64,000 bases of DNA from Odontesthes bonariensis (lineage: Eukaryota > Chordata > Actinopteri > Atheriniformes > Atherinopsidae), in assembly GCF_027942865.1 (NCBI RefSeq), contig NC_134510.1, forward strand, positions 23,925,209 to 23,989,208, read 5' to 3'. The stretch's first letter is position 1. The number at the start of each line of letters is the position of its first letter. The position numbers and the translations under genes were made by a program. The notes beneath the pieces were generated by a model, which saw only the letters and a list, made by a program, of their open reading frames with translations, was not told the DNA's origin and did not search any database. Of the stretch, positions 1-21,606 are shown one piece after another.

Positions 1-613
1 TTTCCAGGCTGCCTTTGCAGTGTGAACGAAATCGCGCGCAAAGCAGCATGGGAATTCGCAGGCTACTGCTGACCCTTAATCCAGTCCCTTTAAAGCCACT
101 TATTGATATATATTAGCATTTTACATCTAGTGTTTTAATTGAAGAATTCCAAAAACCAAGGAGTAAAAAAAGCCTCTGTATGCCATCACTGTGAGCTTGC
201 TGGGACAGCCTTATGATATTTCTGTGCTGGTTAAGCACAAAAAGATACACATGTTAATTATTCATCTCCTCGGGTGTTAGGTGTATTTTGTTGCACAAGG
301 TTGTACAGAATGAGATCATAGAGGTATAATACTTCACTCTTTTGTGTCGTAAAGCAGTGTTCCTCATGTCCTGTCCTCTGGAGCCACTGCCACTTTATGG
401 ATGTTTGCCTGGTTCAACACAACTCGGTCATACGAACAGGTCATTAACAATCGAATCGGGTGAAATATCTAAAACACGAGGCCCAGGTTTTGAGAAACAC
501 TGCCGTAAAGCTTCTTCATATGAGATAGGAAGAGGCATTAAAATGTGTCTGTGAAACAAACGATCAATATACACTTTATCCTGTTGAGAGAATAGACTTT
601 CAGGGTACATAAC

Positions 614-676
614 TGGCGACCCATCAGGGTGTACCCTGAATTGGAGTAAACGGGTATAGAAAAAGAATGGATGGGT
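614..676 (-). repeat. Fragment of a dispersed fish repeat
   Basis: Read on the minus strand, this piece goes from a CATCCATT..CTATACCCG motif through CAATTCAGGGT to ACACCCTGATGGGTCGCC. That matches, with an internal deletion, a very common fish repeat in which a CATCCATTTTCTATACCGC block is followed downstream by GGGGTACACCCTGGAC.GGTCGCC. The assignment rests on memory of the consensus only. Confidence 0.3.
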
Positions 677-1198
677 GCATCTACTTTTCTTGAGGCTCAG
701 TTGGTTGATAATCAAGGATGTGAGTTTCATAGTAGACTGGTTTTGGTAAAAGAGAATGGTATTTACTCTATTTCCCAGATAATGCATATGTTGGCCTAAT
801 TTGGCTCTTATACCTCAGTCAAAAGTATTGGCAAGTTGTGGGCCATAGATAGCCTAAAAGTCGTAATCTGGGCCAAACTAAAACTTTGTTTTCATATATC
901 ACAGACTAGCAACGCGAATGTGACAGGAAATGCATCATAATTAGTAATATCAATATCTATCTAAAATCCACCAAAAGAACCAAGAGGAAATTCAAATCAG
1001 CAGTAGATGAAATGCGTGGAAGCATAATGCTTTAAAATGACAGCTGTAATGTTGCATTTCAGATCAGGTCTCAAAGATACTGTGTTTAAAAAAAAAATCC
1101 ATTAAAATCCAGCATTAAAATCTAAAGCTTTGTGGATTCAAGACGTGCGAAAAGTGAAGCATAAGAAATTATTATACTGGCGGTCGTGTGACAGCGTT

Positions 1199-1310
1199 TC
1201 ACGTGACCACAGCATTTATTAACTGTCATAGTTCAATCATGGTTGGTGTTCGATGAGATCTGCGGGAGGAGCTGTGATTGGTTGTGACGTTGTTAGGCAA
1301 CCGCTGACGT
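1199..1310. promoter_or_regulatory. Promoter-like cluster: E-box, CCAAT, CRE, X-box-like sites
   Basis: Four kinds of sites common in vertebrate promoters occur within 112 bases: a TCACGTGACC E-box (1199-1208), an inverted CCAAT box ATTGG (1277-1281), two TGACGT half-CREs (1285-1290 and 1305-1310), and a partly palindromic GTTGTTAGGCAAC (1289-1301) resembling the RFX X-box. The surroundings are richer in CpG than the flanks. No first exon I can recognise is attached on either strand. It could drive a neighbouring gene outside the window, an unannotated non-coding transcript, or a far-upstream alternative first exon of rundc3b. Confidence 0.4.
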
Positions 1311-3269
1311 GCCTGAGAGCGCGTTTGGCTGTGAGTCACGCGAAGGATACTGCGGTGAAGGTGTTGGACAGTCAACAGCAGCAAAGAAGTGCATTCACAG
1401 CTTTTTATCTCAAACAACTGGTGAACAGCTGTTCCACATACCAGAACCCGAACCAGAACCAGAAGTTTTGACCCTAAATGTGACGTCTAAACTTGGATGG
1501 CTTCTTCACTGAGTGGGTCGGTAACTTCCTTAATATAGCAGCGGTTTGCATTTTAATAACAGTTGATTTGGGGTCTCTGTAATCTAAAAAAAAAAAAAAA
1601 GAAAGAAGCCAACAATAAGTCAGCCTGTAAAAACACTGCATTACTTTGCCAAAAACTAAAGTAAGTGGTTCCCCTTTTCGGCCTCTGACCCCCTCGGTGC
1701 TTTGCTGGCAGTCGGGCAACATGAGTCAAATCCTGGATGGCTACACCGTTAAAACATCCATAGAAATCACACCAACTGGTCTGTCTCTTTCTCCGACCCG
1801 TGATCATGCATGTCTCAGTGGCTGCACCAGCAGATAAACCCAACTCTTAATTTCTCCCATCCCCGGATCCATTTCAAATGTCAAGTACAGCCCCCCCTTT
1901 GTCATATTTTAGATGCCTGTAAGTTATTTTTACACTACTACAGTGAGCAGACACGTTTTCCCCCCCATAGAAAAAAAGTCCACATATTAAACTTGGAGCA
2001 GCAAAGTAATCCTAAAATGTATCATACTGCATGTTTTGTTCAAGGAATGAAATGTTTTAATGATGGTAGCCACTTTTCAATTCATTCTATTATTATTATC
2101 ATTTTATATGTATGATGGAATATTCCTGGGTTATGTGTGAGCCAAATGAATTAATTATGTGGTATGGTTGCAGCACTTATATATATATATATAATGTTCA
2201 CTATTGAGATAAATGTATGCCTGTACGATACATTCCTGTGGGTTTGCAGGTCCCCAGGGGTCCAAAGCTTAATTAGAAGAAAATATAGACTTTTGCAACT
2301 TGCGCTTCATACTCTCAACTCCTCTGCTTCACTTCTGAAGGAGAATAAAGACTGAGCAAGAAATGCAAGTAAAAGAAGTAAGAATGGGTGGGCAGGATGC
2401 TGGAGAGAGCCCAGAGGCTGTTATTGTTTGAGGCCACTGGATGGAGCTCTTTGACTTCATCATGACCCAACAGAATGCAGAAAACGTGAACAAAATCTCA
2501 AGAATCGACCAAAATCAGAAGACAACATTAAAACAACTTCACACCTTCATTTACTGTCATTTCCTTTGACACACTAACAAAAACATTCGAAGACAACAAA
2601 TTGTGAGTCTCTTTTCACGATTCTCGGGTGAAACCACTGCATGCTTTGGCCTTTCTTTTTTTTATTTTGGTCTGCACTTTGAAATAAAAAGGTTTGTTGA
2701 CACGAACATCAACATTTATGGCACAGGAGGATGGAGTTAGAGATCTATTAACTTAAAATGACAAAGTCAGAAATGTATAGCATACCTGGAATAAAAATGA
2801 CACAAAGTGGGTCTTTTACTCGTGCTTAAATTGCAGAAAAATAAAAGAAGGAAAAAAAAAGAGCCCATCGTTTCATTCACCTTGTTTTCAAGGAATCAGA
2901 TTTCTGATGTTTGACTGAGCAAAAATAAAAGCATTTCTTATTCACAGATGTGACCACACTCAGTTTTATTCAACTCATCACATTGATGTGAGGCTAACTG
3001 TCTCACTCCTCTTACTTTTTTTAGAAAAAGAGAAAGAAAAACTCATCTTTGGGGTCCATTAAGATCAAACTTGAAAATGAATGAATATATAGATTAATTA
3101 ATATAATAATGAATATCTATCTGAAATATATATATTCAAATCAGTTCTATTCTATTCTATTATCAATACAAACATTACTCGGTAAATAGTCATTGATTAG
3201 ATCATTTAAAAAAAAAAAAAGGTATTTTATGATGTTCCGGATATGAAACCTTTACTGAGCCATTACGTT

Positions 3270-3437
3270 GAAAGCCCCAACAGGAAGTGCTCCCAGTGTG
3301 TGGCTTGCCGCAGGCTTCTGGCTGCCCCCTCCCTCACTGGAGCATATTTCTCTCCTCCGTGGTGACGAGCAGCGCCGGGTCCGGGACTGGTGCTGAGCGG
3401 AGCGGGTCAGCACACCGCCGCGGACACAGGCCGGGGG
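3270..3437 (+). promoter_or_regulatory. Likely promoter and 5' UTR of rundc3b
   Basis: The stretch before the rundc3b start codon is clearly richer in G, C and CpG than the AT-rich flank (for example CACCGCCGCGGACACAGG at about 3411-3428). This fits a CpG-type vertebrate promoter running into a short 5' UTR. No TATA box is evident. The transcription start cannot be placed from sequence alone. Confidence 0.4.
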
Positions 3438-13823
<10,386 letters not shown>

Positions 13824-14627
13824 GGGACGAAGAGCTACAAACAGCTCACCACAGGGTCAGACAATCCAGGAACTTTCTGAAAGCAGGTGATGCTGATATA
13901 CTCTTTATTTTTTGAGCTTGATGAAGTGGGAGTCATGTTTGCAAGCTCCATCGGACTGAATGACGTCTTTTTGTTGTACCACACGGGTGAAACAGAGGAA
14001 CTCTAAATGTAACCTCATTAACGTGTGTAAAAATGCTTAGTTTTGTTGTTTTTATTTGTCTATCAAAGTTTCTTTCCCCCCTTGGAAATGAAGTAAAATG
14101 ATGTAAAGTTATTGCCAATGTAAATTCTTATGTCACCTCTCTGTGTTGCAAAGATTTGGAAAGTTTACGCTAAAACACTGACTGTAGATCAGATCAGATC
14201 AGAGTTGCTGCAGATTTAAGCATCACTGTTAACCGTTTCCTGCAGTCACAAACAACCGTTGTTGTATTTCTGTTCTTTTATTGCTGCTACTGAACGATTT
14301 CTTTAAATTATCATGGAAGTGTTCATCTTTACCACATTATCACCAGTATTGTTTTATCAGTGTTGTGGAGTGTTGCATTATCACATAGTTTTGTTCTCAG
14401 GTAAGATCACCCTGCAATTCTAGGTTCCCTTTAATTATTCAAACGCAGTCATGTACTCTAATGGCTAGATCCCACTAATGGAGCATTCCTTTCAGTAACA
14501 GTGTGTAACAACTGCTGACATCTAGTGGTCGAGTTAGCGATAGCAACCGTCTGAAACGCAGTCCAGTGGTGATCATGGAATCATCGCTCTTAGAGGATGT
14601 TCATTCATTTTTTTTGTTTTGTAAAAA

Positions 14628-14633
14628 AATAAA
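14628..14633 (+). terminator. Candidate poly(A) signal for rundc3b
   Basis: AATAAA about 800 bases after the rundc3b stop codon. Further AATAAA copies occur downstream (for example near 14713, 15008 and 15137), so the site actually used cannot be chosen from sequence. Confidence 0.3.
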
Positions 14634-16257
14634 CAAAATGCATGTTTGAGGCTAAACTATTTTTTTTTCCTGGACATTCTGGCTTTGTAAAACATACCTA
14701 CCACTTTTCGAAATAAATATCTTCAATACCTATCTAAATAGTCTAAATACGCTAAACTTTAACGCTGCTGGCAAAGCATTGACATCATTGACTGAGGTTG
14801 ACATCAGATGAAAGACCAGAGTAGACGTCATTACCTCTTCCGTAAATGCACCCGGCGACATTTTGGACATTTTTTTCATTCCAACAATCAAATTTGGTGA
14901 TGCGACGATCCTTCTCTCCTCAGAGCAGAGCGAGTTCAAAAAACCTTAATTATAATGTTATTAGAAACTGTAACGGTATCTTTTACAAAGCCAGAATGTT
15001 CGGTCATTAAATAAAATTGTTTTGTGTCATATCTGTGTAAATCGACATCCTCCAAGTGTGGTGATTTGATCATTTTTTACCAGAAGTTGCATTACGGTCA
15101 GAGGACAACAGGTCATCAGTCATGTCATCCTGACAAAATAAAACTAAAACAGTCAAACTTCCCTCTTATCACTGTGAACCCAAGTTGAAACATTAGCCAA
15201 ATCCTTCACTCTGAGAGTGATGCTGACGATGCTACCATAAACGGACCCTTAGTGAACAGTACTCTTCTTCTATGTGCCTTTCATGGCGGTAATGTGGCTG
15301 CTCTTCCATGCAGAAAGACCCGCTGTGCAAGTAGATTTGAATGGTTCATTCCTGCGTAACGAATGCTTTATTAGTCTAGCAAAGTGATTGGACGCTAATT
15401 AAAACAGTGTCTAATACTACAATAGTTTTTTTCCCCCTATTTCAATTCTCTGTAACACACTGCAACTTTAAACTCTGTATGATAAACTGTGTAAGGACTA
15501 AATGCAGGTAATACATTCAGCAGATATAATGAGAACAACAAACAAATGTATCAGAAAGTCAGTATGAAGTCATTTCCATTACTGGTGACTAGCCGCGTAC
15601 CTCAAGACTAAACTTTAATATTTGCCTTCAGTTTGCTCCAGCAGTCATTTGCACAGACAAACAGCAGATGTCTTATTGGATTTATTTGCCTTTTTATCCT
15701 TTTATTTTTAATAAAATCCGCTTGGTTAAACACTGAGAATTTCAGACATTTCTTTTGTCAACAGTAACAGGTGTGAGGGGAAAACTTACAGAGAACATAC
15801 AAGAGGCCACATTTTCATAAAGTCCCCTCCAGTGAAACTGAGCCAAGCCACCGATTTCTACTTCCTCTGTATTGGAACTATGTACACAAAGCTTTTCTGA
15901 GATCCTGTGCGTGCTACGGGGGTGGAAATACACCGACTCTTGAGACACAAAGACAGAAAATAATCTCATCTCTAATGTAAGGACTTCAGGCACATTGCAC
16001 ATGATCCCAGATCGACAGCCACAACTCAGAGGTTCACAGATTAATAAAAGTGTGGCTTCCACCTGCTGGTTGTCAGGAAGGTGAGCTGTAATCTGCATAT
16101 TGTATCGATGGAAAAACATTTATCAGTTGTGTGTACAGAAGCTATACCAGTGACTATACAGCAATTTGAAATTAAATTATAAATACTATCATAAAAACTA
16201 TTTAAAATAAATTCCGATTATCTTTATTATTTTTAAGTGCAGAAAGGGGTCAAACGA

Positions 16258-16263
16258 TTTATT
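16258..16263 (-). terminator. Candidate poly(A) signal for slc25a40
   Basis: TTTATT on the plus strand is AATAAA on the minus strand, about 115 bases after the slc25a40 stop. A second copy lies at about 16222-16227. The first lies against an A-rich run on the transcript strand. Confidence 0.4.
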
Positions 16264-16376
16264 TTTTTTTTTTTTTCACTACTATTTCTGCTCCCGTTTT
16301 CAAATTTTGGCAACATTCATTTTTTCCTGCCCGGGTGTAGTAGGTTTGGTGGTGTTGGATTTTAGGGAAAGACCCG

Positions 16377-18189
16377 TTATGTGTTAGTGGCGTGCAGCGG
16401 CCTGAGTGTCCTCTCCTGGTTGTGTTTGCGGAAAAATGCCTTTCCAAACTCGTACGTGCTGATCATGATGGCGCACGCAGGAGCTACTTTGATCAGCCTG
16501 GGAATGAAACCTGGTGGACAGATAACACACAAGGAGAGGTTGTACAGATTATATAATTTACGTAGAAATAACCATAATCTATGAAACCTCAGATAAATGC
16601 CTCACCTGCAAACAGTCCACGGAAGCCATCCTCTGCCACAATTCTGCTCATCATAGAGAAGGTGGAGGAGGACATCTGACATGACACTGACAAGACAAAG
16701 ACAACTTCAGCCTCCAGTGGCTTCAACAACATAAACCTTTATGGGCTTAAAGCGTGTTAAACTTGAACTCTGAAGTTGGAATTTCCAGATTCCCAGTTAG
16801 AAAACTCGAATGGCACACACCCCAAAGTCAGATTTCTGACTTAGAGGAAAACTGGAGGAATCCCTCTAGCCCTGGTCTCAAAATCCAACATGACAGTCCT
16901 GCTCATGAAAAGCGGTGAAAGTTGTCGTCATTCTTAACACTTCTGTCAGTCTGCGTTTCATTAAATCTGATTTCAGTTGGACTAACGTCTACATGCATGT
17001 TAAAAGTCCAGTTTAACAGTCTAATGTAAACTTGTGACCTTTCATTCTTAAATGCTTGGATCTTTATATCAGAAGGGGGTAAAAAAAAAAAAAACTAAAA
17101 AAATGCACGACTCATCACAACAGGAACGGTTCAGTTGTCTGCATACAAATGAAAACAGAACACGTCATTGAAGAGAGTCGTCGGGGTGAGGAAGACCATC
17201 TTTGGCCAAATGGGGCAGCCATCACTCAACAGAAGATGAAGCCTACGACACCCACTTATCAGCAACACAATACCACTGATTAATTCCATCTAATTCAGGC
17301 CTTGATTTGTGACCCTGATGACCATCACATGACAGTCATGTGGCCTCTAAATGTGTGAAAAACCTTTTAAGAGTACCTGGAACGCCCTACAAATTAATCT
17401 GAGCTGAAGATCAACTCTGATAAGAAGGAAGAGGGTCTAGGGGGGAAGTAATCTAGCTTTGCTAAATCATAGGTTATACAATAACTCTCGTTCAGAGGGA
17501 AAACCTTTGTTTTCTTATTTGTTTCTTCTTTTCCTCAAAAATCCCCATCTTTTCAGTTTATTTAGATCTAATTTTCAGATTAACTGTGCTACTCCACGAC
17601 CTTCCCACCTACTGCCTTGCAAACGCATTAAGGTTTCTGTTTAAAAATCCCAAACGTTCACTCATTTACATAATAAATAATAAGAATGCCATAATTACAA
17701 TTCTTTGCTTGTAGTTCTCCGAGCTCCACCTGTCTTCTTGTTTTGACGACGTCAAAGGGTAAAGTAACAATGGACGCAATCTGAAAAAAAACACCATCTA
17801 TCAGTGAATTGTCCACAGGCTGGAAGCTGAATGCTGTGCATGCAGAGGAGAGCAGCGACAGAGAAACTTACAGATCCCGACAGCGCTCCCGATGTGAAGG
17901 TGATGCTAAGCGTGGCCTCACTGGTGTTGTACCATTCACACAGCCAGCTCTTCCCCATCTCATAGTTGTACCAGTACATGGCCGAGAACGGCACGTCTCG
18001 GAGCAGCGTGGGCCCCAAACCCCGCCACAGAGACAACCAGCCTTCCGTCTCCACTGCTGAGCGGATGCAGTCACTCAGCTCTCTGTACGACTGTTTCTGA
18101 GACTGCATCTTAGTGCGGATCAGCTCCAGAGGGCTGATCACCGTCGCTGAACCCACTGAAACACACCCGAGGCAATACAGAGACGGAAG

Positions 18190-18227
<38 letters not shown>

Positions 18228-20341
18228 CTTGGTTTTATATAGCGCCTTTCAAGTAACCCAAGGTCGCTTAAACGTGTACATCCTAACCTTTTACAGTGTA
18301 CACTGTAAAACAATGACATTAGTAGAGAAAAAAACTCACCTAAAGGATTCTTTGTTTAATGGAACATTTTAATTAAAAGTTATAGCGAACATCTTAATTA
18401 AACTATAATCACCGTGCTTTCTTCTTTCACTGTTTTTGTCAATTGCTCACAGGCAGTTATTAAGGGAAGAATCAGAGATAATGATTCAGGGCAACAATGT
18501 CTCAGATATACGTAATGAAATCTGACGTGGGACAAAATTTCATGAAGCCAATCCAACAGGGCAAAAGGTATGGGAGCTTGCCCTTGGAAATGAATCAGGT
18601 AATGAAATCCAGCGCTTTAATTAATAAAGAACCACTACAAGGCTGACTGTGCTAAATTATACTTTCCCTGAGACTAAAGACTCAAAAGATACCTTCTCAC
18701 TCGGTGCGTTTATATGAGATGGATCCATTTTCATTCTAAAAATAACTGCATGAAAACAACTAATAACAACTGATGTTAGAGCTTGTAACAATATCCGAAG
18801 CTGAGTGTCTTATTGGGCAGCGGTCAGCTCACCTCTAGCGATAGCACCCGCTAGGAGAGGAGCCACATGAGCACTGTTTCCCATCCTCACCCTCAGTGCT
18901 GCACACAGCTGGTCGTAACACGTGAAATAAATCACTGTGGCAGGAACCGCCATGACGCTGGAGACGACACATATGGGGGTTAACAGGAATCATCCCTTGC
19001 AAGTTACTCCAGGTGGACAAAAGTCAAGCATAAAAAAAAAGCTCATGGATTAAAAAATTATGTTAAATAAAACTTAAATGTATTTTTGATTATGACCTAT
19101 CAAGGAGCCCTGAGCTGGTTTGCCACAAATTAGTATTCAAATTGCGTCATTCACAGGCAACATGGCTGCTGTTCAACGATATTTGCTCAATAACTCGTGT
19201 CTGAGCAAGCAAAATGTAGCTGATTGACAAAAAAATTAAATAAAAATAGGCGGAAGACTCACAGTGTTGGAGGCAGGCCGCTCCATAACGCCTTGACTCC
19301 CTCACGACGCACTATCATGACAAAGGCGTCCTGAAAAGATGTAGAGTGAGGAGTCAGTGTAGGAGAACTGTATGACTAAACTAAACTTAAACACGACTGG
19401 GAACTTATCTGCTCTAACTATAGGGATTTCTAAATGATCCCAGTGACCAGTGGATGGTTGATGCACGTGCAAAATCTTACCAGAGTGCCACCGAAGTGAC
19501 CCGGGGCTTTGTACCAGGCCTTAGAGTTGCCGTTGTCACACACACATATGTGGTCCATAAGTCCATTGCAGTAGACAAAACATTTGCCTTCGAAGAATTC
19601 AAATCAAAATATATGTAAACATGTACAGGTATTATATTATGGTGTCACGCAATAATTGAATCTGTATAACCACAATATACCTTTAGGGAAGGGATTTTTC
19701 TGTGCTTGCAGTCTGATCTTCACGACATCTAAAGGTGTGACTAGAAAAACACAACAGCACAACATGAGCTTCTGTGTGCACTATTGTGTTACATCAGTAA
19801 TAGTGACATTTACCCCCAACAGTCTGTTTCCCTAAATGTGATGTCTTTCTGTACAAAATGTACAACTTGCATAGCCCATCGTGCTTTTACATGTATTTGG
19901 ACAGTCCACCAAGTGGCTCAAAGTGCTACATAGATTATAACAAATGTTTAAACCTACCAAACATATCAAATCACATTTCTTCACAAAGCATTTCGTACCC
20001 TTATTACTTTCTGGAGATTTTAGGGGAAGTATTTAAAGTGGGCTTTACATTCTATTGCATCATACAAATAACTGTTCGAATATAGATACAGCATCATCTC
20101 CCAAAATGACATTAAACTTTAATCAGTACGCAAAACTGTAGCACTTATATTAAACTGCTTTAGATAGGTGTAACTAATATGCAGTCAACTGGACGTTAAT
20201 TGAAGGCACCGGTCATAGCAGATGTTTGATTCTGGGTATCTCACCGAACAGCGAGGTGAGAAGGGCTCCTGAGCAGGACGCCACCATCTGCTGCAGTGGA
20301 GTAATGGCATCACTGACAGGAGCAGGATTTTGACCACTCAT
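16377..20341 (-). CDS. slc25a40: Mitochondrial carrier SLC25A40 (9 coding exons, complete)
   Basis: Minus-strand exons, 5' to 3': 20341-20245, 19740-19681, 19587-19481, 19330-19263, 18957-18833, 18155-17872, 17780-17699, 16686-16606, 16510-16377. Phases join into 345 codons plus stop (human 338). Three mitochondrial carrier repeats each carry the signature: [12 protein letters not shown] (about 35-46), [10 protein letters not shown] and [26 protein letters not shown] (54-69) has cysteines at 55, 59, 67 and 69 in the first matrix loop. The C-terminal [20 protein letters not shown] is a strong family match. SLC25A39/40 carriers sit in the inner mitochondrial membrane and import glutathione. The long loop insertion I associate with SLC25A39 is absent, and FTSGALSGS fits SLC25A40. 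The exon 7 donor and exon 8 acceptor were chosen to keep RRQVELGEL, which fish relatives have; CAG/GTGGAG within exon 7 is an alternative donor. The gene is head-to-head with dbf4. Confidence 0.92.
16511..20244 (-). other. slc25a40 introns
   Basis: Introns lie at 16511-16605, 16687-17698, 17781-17871, 18156-18832, 18958-19262, 19331-19480, 19588-19680 and 19741-20244. The roughly 1 kb intron 16687-17698 has only AT-rich sequence and an A-run at 17082-17094. Intron 18156-18832 contains a TAA microsatellite with an attached fish repeat. No nested gene is seen. Confidence 0.7.
18192..18275 (+). repeat. (TAA)n microsatellite with adjoining fish repeat
   Basis: About eleven TAA units (18192-18225) are followed by TTTTATATAGCGCCTTTCAA and ACCCAAGGTCGCTT. 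This pair of blocks is the start of a dispersed repeat often seen in fish next to ATA/TAA arrays. It lies in an slc25a40 intron. Confidence 0.55.
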
Positions 20342-20541
20342 ACTGTGTTATACAAAACATTATACACCACATGACATCGTACATACTTTAATAGAGTAGT
20401 CAGATAATATGTGTACATAAACTTGCTTTGAAGTATTTCAGAATTTCTGGCTTGGTAACATGTTGTTAGTCACCCTATCTGTCATTAACATGATGCGGAG
20501 AGCTCCCTGGCTAACCTGGTTTAGCTTAGCTAATTTCCTAC

Positions 20542-20640
20542 CTGCTAAAAATACCCCAGCATCAACGACGTCTCCCATCAACACAACCATTCCCCTCTGG
20601 GTTTTTAGTTTCCTTACGGAATGACAGTGACTGCTGTCCT
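20542..20640 (-). other. Likely 5' non-coding exon of slc25a40
   Basis: On the minus strand, AGCAG/GTAGGA at 20542/20541 is a good splice donor. A good acceptor, ATAACACAG, ends at 20343, one base before the slc25a40 ATG. A spliced 5' UTR with its intron ending right at the start codon is therefore likely. The 5' limit of this exon is a guess. Confidence 0.35.
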
Positions 20641-21165
20641 AAAGGCTCTAATAGGAAAGCGCTGATCAAACACGTGTGTATGCTCAAGGGGTCGAAACCC
20701 ACCAAACTAGCTTGTTTACACCACAAACGTTACATGATGACATAATAATGTAGTTTCAGCAGACCACATTCTTGATGTTTAAGAAAAGAATATTCTAGGT
20801 AACAAAATAAAATCCCACACAGCTCTTTAATACTACGTTAAAGAAGAAACAATTATTTGATTACATATTTATAAAAAATGTAAATTTGATTTATTTTTAA
20901 CAGCAAAGTGATAAGAAACATCACACACAAACATTAAGGTTGCATTTACTTATTTACGTGTTGCCAGGTTTGAAGGATTTACGTTAGACCGCCACACTTC
21001 AAAGTTCTTCGTTATGGATAGGACAACTAGATGAAATATTTTTAAAGAGGGTAAAAATCTGATATTTGTGTTAGGCTGAAAACGAATAGTTTGTAAACTT
21101 TCTGAATTTTGGCGCTTCCGGGGGCGAAGTCGAACATTTATTTACGCAACAGGGAAGTATCAAAC

Positions 21166-21219
21166 ATGGCCGCCTGGACTTTGTCCGTCACCGGATTTGA
21201 AGCGGGAACGGAACGTTGA
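21166..21219 (+). other. Upstream ORF 1 in the dbf4 leader
   Basis: An ATG with A at -3 and G at +4 opens a 17-codon frame (MAAWTLSVTGFEAGTER, stop at 21217-21219) before the dbf4 start. It would lower dbf4 translation if the transcript begins upstream of it. Transcription could instead start downstream, which would make it irrelevant. Confidence 0.35.
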
Positions 21220-21268
21220 AAATCGACGAAAAAGTTTACAACGACAGATTGAGAGGGGAACAAAGTGC

Positions 21269-21596
21269 ATGTCGGAGGAAACTGAGGTAAGACGCTAATT
21301 CATTTAGGGTGTTTAGGTTAGTTTCAGAAACACTGTGAGCACAGTGACAAACAAACAGGGATGTTGTGTATCTTTTAGGGAAAGAAGACTAAAAACAAGT
21401 TTGCGTAAAGACAGTTAAACGTTTGCAGCAAGCAAACCGTCAGTTACATTTTCACGTACCACCCATGAGTTTGTTATTTGTTCCATTTTTTTGGCTTGTT
21501 TGCTAATAAACTTTCTCTTTCTATGTTTATACTCAGGGAGCTGACGGCGACTGCATGGGCAGACGAGAGGATAGAGAAACAATTTCAATCGATTAA
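21269..21596 (+). other. dbf4 leader exons: splice-dependent uORF or N-terminal extension
   Basis: ATG at 21269 encodes MSEETE up to a GTAAGA donor after 21286. The next exon has two acceptors four bases apart in ACTCAGGGAG. Use of the first (exon from 21537) gives a 25-residue frame that stops at 21594-21596, just before the main ATG. Use of the second (exon from 21541) keeps the frame open into the main ATG at 21607 and adds 28 residues. The first acceptor follows the better context, so a uORF is the likelier outcome. Confidence 0.45.
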
Positions 21597-21606
21597 AGAG
21601 AATAAA

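Larger units (their letters stand above)
1..3437. other. Left intergenic region, no gene recognised
   Basis: No stretch here resembles a protein family I know. The longest open frame, 428-787 on the minus strand, lies partly on a dispersed fish repeat and is not treated as a gene. A cluster of promoter-type motifs sits near 1199-1310. The rest is AT-rich, with homopolymer runs (for example the A-run at 3207-3220) and short AT repeats near 2178-2192. The upstream end of rundc3b begins near the right edge. Confidence 0.6.
13824..16376. other. Convergent intergenic region (3' ends of rundc3b and slc25a40)
   Basis: The region lies between two genes that converge. It should contain the rundc3b 3' UTR on the left and the slc25a40 3' UTR on the right. 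Candidate poly(A) signals occur for both. Nothing else recognised: open frames at 14730-14939 and 15742-16119 (minus) have no family resemblance. Confidence 0.7.
20342..21268. promoter_or_regulatory. Bidirectional promoter region of slc25a40 and dbf4
   Basis: The two genes are head to head with under 1 kb between the slc25a40 start codon and the end of the dbf4 first exon. On the dbf4 side, TTTGGCGC (21108-21115) is a perfect E2F-type site, overlapped by CTTCCGGGGG, an ETS-like site. GCGGGAA (21202-21208) is a second E2F-like core. No TATA box is evident. The E2F sites fit the S-phase role of DBF4. The slc25a40 side carries a likely non-coding exon. Confidence 0.55.

Noticed and set aside
428..787. 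119-codon open frame on the minus strand
   Set aside because: It overlaps a dispersed fish repeat, has no family resemblance and no supporting splice signals that extend it into a larger gene.
1253..1471. 72-codon open frame next to the promoter-like cluster
   Set aside because: It starts upstream of the CRE/X-box motifs, has low-complexity Q/N-rich sequence and no recognisable domain. It could be 5' UTR of an unknown transcript, but a protein cannot be claimed.
18333..18348. ACTCACCTAAAGGATT, resembling the end of a common fish DNA transposon
   Set aside because: Only about 16 bases match the remembered terminus and no partner end was found, so it is too weak to annotate.
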